A stretch of 5,815 bases of DNA from Candidatus Peribacteria bacterium. Its GTDB lineage: Bacteria > Patescibacteria > JAEDAM01 > Absconditabacterales > Absconditicoccaceae. Both the position numbers and the translations under genes were made by a program. The notes under the pieces were generated by a model. That model searched no databases. It worked only from the letters and a program-made list of their open reading frames with translations, and was not told the DNA's origin. This document shows, piece by piece, positions 1 to 3,751 of the stretch (its first letter is position 1; each line of letters opens with the position of its first letter). The DNA is taken from contig JAITQZ010000027.1 in assembly GCA_031288635.1 (NCBI GenBank), positions 1 to 5,815 on the forward strand, in the 5' to 3' direction.

Positions 1-18
1 GGGGTAGGGGGGTGGGGG
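1..18. other. G-run tract at window edge
   Basis: Three G runs of 4, 6 and 5 are separated by TA and T, in otherwise AT-rich DNA. This could be part of a G-quadruplex if another run lies beyond the edge. It lies 27 bp past the stop of the leftward HTH gene. It may also be low-complexity sequence or an assembly artefact near a contig end. Confidence 0.4.
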
Positions 19-44
19 TTTGCCCGTCCACCGTTGTAGATGGT

Positions 45-518
45 TTAGAAACCAAAATTTTTTTTTTCAAAAATCTTTTTTTCAAATTTTTTTCAAGCTT
101 TGCTTAAATCTTCGTAAGAAGATTTTTTATTAATTCTTGTATTGTTATTATCTTGTATTATTATATTGGCGTTTTCGCCAATAGGGGTATTGGCGTTTTC
201 GCCAATAGGCTTCGCTGTCGTGATTGTTCTTTTCAGCTTTTTAATTTCTCCAATGAAAATTTTGCGAGCATTACCTTTCTCCTTCTCAATCTCTATTTTT
301 ATGTATCATTTTTTCGCTAAATCTGATACCATTTTTGAAATGCGATTATCGCATTTTCCATAGAGTTCTGCAAAGTAGGAGTTAGATGCAAAACAATATC
401 CTTCTTTCGTTGCTAATGCGGTGATTTCTGCATAGAGTAATTTCTGAAACTCAGAAAGATCTTCCGCATAGCGTATATTAGCTGGTAATATCGCATAAAA
501 AGAAGGTCTTTCTTTCAT
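45..518 (-). CDS. HTH_36-type winged-helix protein, replication-initiator-like
   Basis: A 157-aa protein when TGA is read as Gly (Gly71 and Gly142 are TGA), ending at TAA. Residues 1-92 match what I know of the HTH_36 family in plasmid and phage replication or regulatory proteins. They start MKERPSFYAILPANIRY, followed by LLYAEITAL, GYCFASNSYFAELYG and a helix ending DLAKKGYIKIEI. The TGA-encoded Gly71 sits in the conserved K-K-G-Y-I turn into the wing. After the wing comes a low-complexity linker with an 8-residue tandem repeat (PIGENANT, about residues 104-119), then an N/K/F-rich tail. Phage proteins of this type often carry similar repeated linkers. The start was chosen because MKERPSFY is the usual beginning of the family; an upstream in-frame ATG at 626 would add 36 unlikely residues. 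It begins 16 nt after the preceding leftward gene, so probably forms an operon with it. DNA binding is inferred; initiator versus regulator is undecided. Confidence 0.8.
165..209 (-). repeat. 24-bp direct repeat, each copy a hairpin, inside CDS
   Basis: Two copies of a 21-bp identical segment start at 165 and 189 (period 24). Each contains the perfect hairpin ATTGGCG-TTTT-CGCCAAT. In the leftward HTH gene they encode the repeated linker PIGENANT. The period is a multiple of three, so expansion or contraction keeps the frame. Confidence 0.85.
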
Positions 519-534
519 TTTTAATACATAAAAA

Positions 535-1077
535 TTAAAAATCAGAATCAATCGGGTTGTGTTTTTCTCCTTTTTTTGGAGAAGGATATCTCCGAGATGA
601 TGTGGTAGCATCTCGGCATGCCACATCTACTCTACAAGACACGCCTCTTATGAACCCATAAAAGCTCACAAGAAGTGTAGCTGGTCAATTCACTTGGAGA
701 GTCATTATCCTCTCTTTTTGCTTTGACCAAGCCAAAAATGCCTCACTAAAGTAAGGCTCAAAAATATTCTCTGTTTCAGAGAATATTGTGGGTGTTTTAC
801 CACCCCTTCCGTCTTCTACAAGACGGAATGTTTTCCCGTCCCATTCAGGGTTGGGAGAAATTTCTTGCATTCTTTTTTTAGCAAGAAATTTTATTTTATC
901 AGCTACTTTTACATAGGTGATAAAATTTTTATCAGCTTCATCAAGCTGATTTTTTCACTCATCTACTACTGAGATGAGTTTTTTGCAACCCTCAAAGGTT
1001 GCTTTTTCAATATTCCAGTCCCGCTGTTCTCCAACACGCTCGAACTGGCTTTCGATTGAGAGGGGGAAGTTTCACAT
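535..1077 (-). CDS. hypothetical protein, 180 aa, UGA-recoded
   Basis: No family recognised. The frame is open from 1197 down to a TAA at 535-537, over 220 codons without TAA or TAG, which is unlikely by chance at this AT content. It contains three TGA codons (residues 2, 41, 131) that break it under the standard code. The ATG at 1077 was chosen because a purine-rich GAGAGG lies 6 nt upstream; ATGs at 1095 or 1119 would add 6 or 14 residues. Residues 1-130 are mainly hydrophilic and look helical and charged (VVDEGKNQLDEADKN, then WDGKTFRLVEDGRGGKTP near 78-95). There are no Cys motifs, signal peptide or membrane segments. Residues 131-180, after the third TGA, are basic, Ser/Arg-rich and of a different character, and may be an extension into former 3' sequence. 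The HTH_36 gene follows after 16 nt, suggesting joint expression and a plasmid or phage accessory role. Function unknown. Confidence 0.6.
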
Positions 1078-1093
1078 CCTTATCCTCTCAATC
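1054..1093 (-). promoter_or_regulatory. inverted repeat sequestering start and SD of 180-aa gene
   Basis: Perfect 10-bp arms (GATTGAGAGG at 1054-1063 and its complement at 1084-1093) flank a 20-nt loop. In the leftward mRNA one arm holds the SD-like GAGAGG and the loop holds ATG at 1077-1075. Folding would hide the ribosome binding site, so this could be a translational switch. The structure is seen; the regulatory role is inferred. If translation starts at 1119 the element lies within coding sequence. Confidence 0.45.
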
Positions 1094-1318
1094 ATTCTTA
1101 CGATTTTTTCTTCAATCATCTTTTTTGATTTAAGAAATAAAAAAAATTTTCTTACGAAGTTTAACCTTCGTAGGAATTTTTTTTTTTGTTTTACCCATTA
1201 CAAAATGGGTAATCACAATCCCCTCAATACACAAAATCATAATCATCTGATCAGCTAGCAAGACCAGTAATGTAAGATTGAGTACGAGTAAAATTGCTTT
1301 CCTCATTGCGAATGAGTA

Positions 1319-1356
1319 AAAAAATAAAGTCTGGCTACCGTAGTAGTTCAGACTTT
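1319..1356 (-). terminator. terminator-like hairpin with T-run
   Basis: The 8-bp stem AAAGTCTG/CAGACTTT (1326-1333 with 1349-1356) encloses a 15-nt loop. Leftward it is followed by TTTATTTTTTT. The right side also has a T-run (to 1358), so it could act on either strand. It would end the candidate RNA from 1490 or act as an attenuator ahead of the accessory unit. Confidence 0.5.
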
Positions 1357-1490
1357 TTGTTCCCTTTATCGTAGGGAGTCATAAGACAAAGTATGAACTT
1401 ATCTAGTAGCACTAGATTGATGACCACTTCGACATAATCATCTTTCCAATGCTAACAGGTAAGTCCATAGCATTGCCGAAGTGTTTTGTT
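1319..1490 (-). ncRNA. candidate structured RNA ending at intrinsic terminator
   Basis: Read leftward, this begins with an outer helix CACTTCG/CGAAGTG (1483-1477 with 1431-1425). It encloses an 8-bp hairpin CAATGCTA/TAGCATTG (1475-1468 with 1454-1447). Next is a 7-bp hairpin with a 3-nt loop (1417-1401) inside a GTCAT/ATGAC closing pairing that competes with a TCATA/TATGA pairing. A 5-bp hairpin (1377-1361) and a terminator-like stem with a T-run follow. Such an order fits a small RNA or a leader with a terminator upstream of the two leftward genes. No known Rfam family was recognised, and the surrounding tract is hairpin-rich anyway, so this is tentative. Confidence 0.3.
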
Positions 1491-1528
1491 ATCTATTCAC
1501 TATCCTTGCCAATTACTCGTAAGCATAC

Positions 1529-1565
1529 AAAAAGGTCAGACAGTTCAATACTATCTGACCTTTTT
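1529..1565 (-). terminator. strong bidirectional terminator after tRNA/rpsT operon
   Basis: A 12-bp perfect stem (AAAAAGGTCAGA at 1529-1540 with its complement at 1554-1565), then one mismatch and 2 bp, closes the 7-nt loop TTCAATA. A T-run lies on both sides, so it can terminate in both directions. It lies about 40 nt beyond tRNA-Thr and is the natural end of the leftward translation cluster. Confidence 0.8.
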
Positions 1566-1602
1566 ACTATTTTTAGAATTAGTAATAAAGTTTTTTTCAC
1601 TT

Positions 1603-1675
1603 AGCCAGCTGACGGAATTGAACCGACGACCTTTCGCTTACAAGGCGATTGCTCTACCTGCTGAGCTAAGCTGGC
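1603..1675 (-). tRNA. tRNA-Thr(TGT)
   Basis: A complete cloverleaf: acceptor GCCAGCT/AGCTGGC fully paired, D arm GCTC/GAGC paired, anticodon loop CTTGTAA with anticodon TGT reading ACA, and T loop TTCAATT. Two blemishes are visible: an A-A mismatch at the top of the anticodon stem and a U-U mismatch in the T stem. The discriminator would be U and CCA is not encoded. It is the last gene before the terminator at 1529-1565 and probably rides on the rpsT transcript. A decayed copy lies just upstream at 1691-1762. Confidence 0.9.
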
Positions 1676-1690
1676 ATGTTTTTTGCCTTA

Positions 1691-1762
1691 ACTGACGGAA
1701 TTGAACCACCGACCTTCCCCGCAGATAACACGGGGTTGCTATACCTGCTGAGCTAAGCTGGC
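1691..1762 (-). pseudogene. degenerate tRNA-Thr copy with GC-hairpin anticodon arm
   Basis: The 5' acceptor strand, TA and D loop, and the T loop (GGTTCAATTCCGTC), are nearly identical to the tRNA-Thr at 1603-1675, so this is a duplicate. It is broken in two ways. The 3' acceptor strand (AGTTAAG) pairs with GCCAGCT at only four positions. The anticodon arm is replaced by a region 4 nt longer, CCCCGT-GTTATCT-GCGGGG, resembling the GC-rich palindrome found elsewhere here. A forced 7-nt loop would give anticodon TAT with C37 after it, which is atypical. It lies 19 nt after rpsT. Most likely a pseudogene; a functional odd tRNA is unlikely. Confidence 0.75.
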
Positions 1763-1781
1763 ATATCGCCCAATGGGGCAA

Positions 1782-2048
1782 CTATTTTGTTTGAGCCTTG
1801 TGAAACATTTTCGCCATTCTGGCTTTTTTTCTACTTGCATTTCTTTGTTTCAGAATCCCTACTTTGTAGCATTTATCAATTCTCTTGTAGAGATTGCTAA
1901 GTTCTGCTACTTCCACTTTTTCTCCTTTTTCGATTGATTTGATGAATTTCTTCATCGCCATTTTCATTCTGATTTTAAAATCTTTGTTTCTCTTTTCGAG
2001 TTTTTGAGCTCTGTTCATAGCTTTTTTTGCTGAAGTAGTGATAGGCAT
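1782..2048 (-). CDS. rpsT: 30S ribosomal protein S20
   Basis: An 88-aa basic protein, the usual length for S20. It binds 16S rRNA in the body of the 30S subunit during assembly. Hallmarks include the N-terminal SAKKAMNRAQKLEKRNK, an alternating basic helical pattern, and a C-terminal stretch NASRKKARMAKMFHKAQ matching the family's N-x-A-x-R-x-K-S-R-L helix. The start at MPITTSAKK was chosen as the normal S20 N-terminus; the frame stays open upstream, but that part overlaps tRNA-Asn. No in-frame TGA occurs and the stop is TAG. No Shine-Dalgarno is visible in the 40 nt before ATG. It sits 56 nt downstream of tRNA-Asn and upstream of the tRNA-Thr pair, so probably is co-transcribed with tRNAs from the promoter near 2360-2387. 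Confidence 0.95.
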   Translation of the reverse strand: MPITTSAKKAMNRAQKLEKRNKDFKIRMKMAMKKFIKSIEKGEKVEVAELSNLYKRIDKCYKVGILKQRNASRKKARMAKMFHKAQTK

Positions 2049-2104
2049 TGAATCAAAATACTGAGAATAAAATAAGAAGCTGAAGCGAAATAAGGAATAT
2101 ATCC

Positions 2105-2176
2105 CTCCGAGGGTGGGGATCGAACCCACGACCAAATGGTTAACAGCCATCTGCTCTACCGCTGAGCTACCTCGGA
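2105..2176 (-). tRNA. tRNA-Asn(GTT)
   Basis: A complete cloverleaf: acceptor TCCGAGG/CCTCGGA, D arm GCTC/GAGC, anticodon loop CTGTTAA with anticodon GTT, T arm GTGGG-TTCGATC-CCCAC, and discriminator G as usual for Asn. CCA is not encoded. Its 5' half is the seed of the 84-bp tandem duplication immediately upstream. It precedes rpsT and is probably on the same transcript. Confidence 0.95.
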
Positions 2177-2220
2177 ATAGCACATTTTACTTTATAAGTA
2201 CCCACGTACACTTGGTTAAT

Positions 2221-2236
2221 CCCGCAGTACTGCAGG
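2221..2236. repeat. GC-rich palindrome copy 1
   Basis: CCCGCAGTACTGCAGG, with the 10-bp perfect palindromic core GCAGTACTGC. It is preceded by TTAAT. The same core recurs at 2305-2320 by tandem duplication and independently at 4234-4251, preceded by CTAAC. A diverged relative forms the anticodon arm of the tRNA pseudogene at 1717-1735. Confidence 0.7.
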
Positions 2237-2304
2237 ACTCTACCGCTGAGCTACCTCGGAATAGCACATTTTACTTTATAAGTACCCACGTACACTTGGT
2301 TAAT

Positions 2305-2320
2305 CCCGCAGTACTGCAGG
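2305..2320. repeat. GC-rich palindrome copy 2
   Basis: Identical to the copy at 2221-2236 because it lies in the second 84-bp tandem unit. Confidence 0.7.
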
Positions 2321-2359
2321 ACTCTACCTCTGAGCTACCTCGGAATAGTACGTGAGGTA

Positions 2360-2387
2360 TATATACGAAACTCCAACCCATTTGCAA
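2360..2387 (-). promoter_or_regulatory. promoter of tRNA-Asn/rpsT unit
   Basis: Leftward -35 TTGCAA (2387-2382), a 16-nt spacer and -10 TATATA (2365-2360). Initiation near 2353 would put all tandem tRNA-Asn fragments in the primary transcript ahead of tRNA-Asn, rpsT and tRNA-Thr. The layout matches the promoter of the divergent pilin gene (TTGCAA, 16 nt, TATACT). Confidence 0.55.
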
Positions 2388-2453
2388 GAGATTTTTTACT
2401 TTTTTTTGATTGTCTTGTTCAAAGGTTAGATTTTCCATCAAAATGGGTCAATG

Positions 2454-2535
2454 TACCGAGGACAGGACTTGAACCTGCACGCCGTTCAGCACTTGGTTCT
2501 AAGCCAAGCATGTCTACCAGTTCCATCACCTCGGC
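2454..2535 (-). tRNA. tRNA-Leu(TAG)
   Basis: An 82-nt class II tRNA with a long variable arm. Acceptor GCCGAGG pairs with CCTCGGT, leaving a G-U at the end. The anticodon stem CTTGG/CCAAG closes loop CTTAGAA with anticodon TAG. The T loop is TTCAAGT and the discriminator is A, as expected for Leu. CCA is not encoded. Confidence 0.93.
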
Positions 2536-2547
2536 CTGTACAAATTT

Positions 2548-2622
2548 TGGTTGCGGAGGATGGAATTGAACCACCTACCTTCGGGTTATGAGCCCGACGA
2601 GATACCGTTTCTCTACTCCGCA
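2548..2622 (-). tRNA. initiator tRNA-fMet(CAT)
   Basis: Anticodon CAT in loop CTCATAA. The stem TCGGG/CCCGA supplies the three G-C pairs next to the loop that mark initiators. The segment CTCGTCGGGCTCATAACCCG equals the E. coli initiator in this region, and the D stem has the initiator A11-U24 pair. Unlike the usual bacterial C1xA72 mismatch, position 1 is U and can pair with A72. The discriminator A is followed by an encoded CCA (2550-2548). Confidence 0.9.
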
Positions 2623-2631
2623 ATGACGCAA

Positions 2632-2705
2632 TGGCTGGGGAACTAGGATTCGAACCTAGACAAACGGAGTCAGAGTCCGGTGTCCTACCATTAGACGATT
2701 CCCCA
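2632..2705 (-). tRNA. tRNA-Gln(CTG)
   Basis: Acceptor TGGGGAA/TTCCCCA, anticodon stem CCGGA/TCCGT around loop CTCTGAC with anticodon CTG, T arm loop TTCGAAT, discriminator G. CCA is encoded at 2634-2632. It differs from the adjacent Gln(TTG) gene at only four positions: one in the D loop, the anticodon wobble base, and a compensated T-stem pair. A recent duplication followed by anticodon divergence is the simple explanation. Confidence 0.95.
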
Positions 2706-2720
2706 ATAACAAAAGAGGAT

Positions 2721-2794
2721 TGGCTGGGGAACCAGGATTCGAACCTGGACAAACGGAGTCAAAGTCCGGTGTCCTACCGTTAGACGATTCCCCA
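2721..2794 (-). tRNA. tRNA-Gln(TTG)
   Basis: Acceptor TGGGGAA/TTCCCCA, anticodon loop CTTTGAC with anticodon TTG reading CAA, T loop TTCGAAT, discriminator G, and encoded CCA at 2723-2721. It lies 7 nt downstream of tRNA-Leu(GAG), so is processed from a shared precursor. Confidence 0.95.
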
Positions 2795-2801
2795 ATGAAT
2801 T

Positions 2802-2883
2802 TGCTGAGGAAGGGACTCGAACCCTCAAGCCGTAAGGCATACGCACCTCAAGCGTACATGTATACCAGTTCCATCACCTCAGC
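2802..2883 (-). tRNA. tRNA-Leu(GAG)
   Basis: An 82-nt class II tRNA. Acceptor GCTGAGG/CCTCAGC, anticodon stem TACGC/GCGTA around loop TTGAGGT with anticodon GAG reading CUC and CUU, long variable arm, T loop TTCGAGT, discriminator A. CCA is not encoded. It is first in the leftward tRNA cluster, about 13 nt from the predicted transcription start. Confidence 0.93.
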
Positions 2884-2902
2884 CTGTTGGATGTACTCTT
2901 TC

Positions 2903-2930
2903 AATATAAGGATATAAGAAGAAAAATCAA
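2903..2930 (-). promoter_or_regulatory. promoter of tRNA cluster
   Basis: Leftward -35 TTGATT (2930-2925), a 16-nt spacer and -10 TATATT (2908-2903). It is placed so that transcription starts just ahead of tRNA-Leu(GAG) and reads through Gln, Gln, fMet and Leu(TAG). Confidence 0.6.
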
Positions 2931-2964
2931 GTCAGAATTTGTACAAAATTTTCCCGCATAAAAC

Positions 2965-2992
2965 TTGCAAAAAAATAAAAGCTGAATATACT
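2965..2992 (+). promoter_or_regulatory. promoter of pilin-like gene
   Basis: Rightward -35 TTGCAA (2965-2970), a 16-nt spacer and -10 TATACT (2987-2992). Initiation near 2999 gives a roughly 30-nt leader with no Shine-Dalgarno before ATG at 3029. It is back-to-back with the tRNA promoter at 2903-2930. Confidence 0.6.
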
Positions 2993-3028
2993 TAAAGGGA
3001 TAACTTTTTATTCTTGTATCATAACTTC

Positions 3029-3655
3029 ATGAAAACGAGATATCTATTAAAAATAAGTATTGTAGGCTGTCTATTATGTTTTCCCCTATTCTCTTTTGCT
3101 CAATGAGATAGTGCATTAGATTGCCCAACAAAAACTACTGCTGAAACCTGCTCTCAAAGTATATTTTGTGAGCGAATAGAAAGCAATACTGGACAACCAA
3201 GTGTTTGTATGGAAAAAATGAATAATCTCAAAGAGGTAGTTGTTACTCCTTGTAAGGAAACACAAGTCTGGAATCCAGAAACTAGAAAATGTGATTGTGG
3301 TAGATGTATGAAACGAGATGATAAAAAAGAGAAATGTATTAGTGCTGGGATAAAACTCAACACAGAAGTTCCATTTGTAAGCTGATGAGATGGATGTATT
3401 GAATTCAGTAATTCCGATCAAATTACAGCCTTCCCGACTCTCATCGGTGCATTGATGAGAATTCTGACTTCTGCAATGCTTGTAGTCGGATTTCTGATGA
3501 TTTTGATTGCTGGGGTAATGATGACCACCTGAGGAGCGAGTCCCAACAATTACAAAAGTGGGAAAGACATGATTTTCAAAGTCTGAGCTGCATTGGCTCT
3601 ATTGGGATTAATGGGCGTAATTTTGAAGCTCATCAATCCAACCTTCTTTACTTAA
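3029..3655 (+). CDS. secreted Cys-rich protein with T4SS-pilin-like C-terminus
   Basis: 208 aa with five TGA codons read as Gly (residues 26, 119, 120, 168, 186), ending at TAA. Residues 1-24 are a Sec signal peptide (MKTRYLLK, hydrophobic core, cleavage likely after FSFA). Residues 27-123 form an extracellular region with ten cysteines (32, 41, 47, 60, 75, 88, 90, 93, 103, 123; C-D-C-x-x-C at 88-93), suggesting disulfides. Two membrane helices (about 138-163 and 182-204) flank a short basic loop MTTGGASPNNYKSGKDM. This helix-Gly/Pro loop-helix arrangement resembles VirB2/TrbC-like pilins and the short 'T4SS pilin' proteins common in CPR genomes. Gly168 and Gly186 fall where those proteins have glycine. 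A role in a surface fibre or transfer apparatus is inferred; no VirB neighbour is present. The Cys-rich N-terminal extension is unusual for a pilin. The gene has its own promoter (2965-2992) and terminator. Confidence 0.82.
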
Positions 3656-3660
3656 GCATC

Positions 3661-3693
3661 TCGTGCAACACGACAAAGAGGTTATTTCCTCTT
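3661..3693 (+). other. two short hairpins after pilin-like gene
   Basis: Directly after the stop codon come TCGTG-CAA-CACGA (3661-3673) and AAGAGG-TTATTT-CCTCTT (3676-3693), both perfect. With the following terminator they make three consecutive stems in 70 nt, possibly protecting the 3' end of the mRNA. Confidence 0.5.
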
Positions 3694-3719
3694 GCATTTT
3701 ACTGACCTTCTCATATAGT
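3692..3719 (+). promoter_or_regulatory. candidate promoter overlapping terminator
   Basis: TTGCAT (3692-3697), a 16-nt spacer and TATAGT (3714-3719) give the same spacing as the other promoters here. The -10 lies in the loop of the upstream terminator hairpin. Initiation near 3726 would leave a roughly 26-nt leader for the gene at 3752. The -35 match is weak. Confidence 0.35.
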
Positions 3720-3740
3720 AAGGTCAGTCTTTTATTTTTT
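3701..3740 (+). terminator. intrinsic terminator of pilin-like gene
   Basis: A 9-bp perfect stem ACTGACCTT/AAGGTCAGT with a 10-nt loop, followed by CTTTTATTTTTT. The T-run ends only 11 nt before the next ATG, so the downstream gene needs readthrough or its own overlapping promoter. Confidence 0.75.
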
Positions 3741-3751
3741 CATTTGCACGA

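Larger units (their letters stand above)
1201..1528. other. non-coding structured stretch
   Basis: About 330 nt without a credible gene on either strand, with UGA read as stop or as Gly; TAA and TAG are frequent. It separates the tRNA/rpsT terminator from the accessory two-gene unit. It is filled with perfect hairpins: 1302-1316 (6 bp), 1326-1356 (8 bp), 1361-1377 (5 bp), 1401-1417 (7 bp) and the nested helices 1425-1483. No tRNA, T-box, tmRNA tag or RNase P core motif was recognised. Confidence 0.6.
2154..2348 (-). repeat. 84-bp tandem duplication carrying tRNA-Asn 5' halves
   Basis: Positions 2161-2244 and 2245-2328 are identical 84-bp units. A 27-bp partial third copy with one mismatch ends at 2348. 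The part shared with the gene (2154-2180, 2238-2264, 2322-2348) is the 5' acceptor strand plus D arm of tRNA-Asn with 5' flank. Read leftward, each extra copy runs through GGTAGAG, then the GC palindrome (CCTGCAGTACTGCGGG), then TTAACCAAGTGTACGTGGG, which still resembles the anticodon-to-T-arm region of the tRNA. The units therefore look like decayed tRNA-Asn copies whose anticodon stem was replaced. They lie between a good promoter and the intact tRNA, in the precursor leader. Confidence 0.9.

Noticed and set aside
974..1258. Rightward 94-aa reading frame
   Set aside because: It is antisense to the UGA-recoded leftward gene and runs into non-coding sequence; no protein-like features.
1201..1528. 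tmRNA, RNase P RNA, SRP RNA or T-box leader
   Set aside because: The conserved core motifs I know for these RNAs are absent.
1529..1565. tRNA T-arm on the plus strand (loop TTCAATA)
   Set aside because: The stem extends into A and T runs as a perfect terminator, and no acceptor, D or anticodon arms accompany it.
2154..2348. CRISPR array
   Set aside because: The repeats are 84-bp head-to-tail duplications with identical 'spacers' and derive from tRNA-Asn.
2113..2355. Rightward 80-aa reading frame with internal repeats
   Set aside because: It is antisense to tRNA-Asn and its tandem copies; the amino-acid repeat is a by-product of the 84-bp DNA repeat.
3116..3421. Leftward 101-aa frame opposite the pilin-like gene
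   Set aside because: A shadow of the real rightward gene, which is only masked by TGA codons under the standard code.
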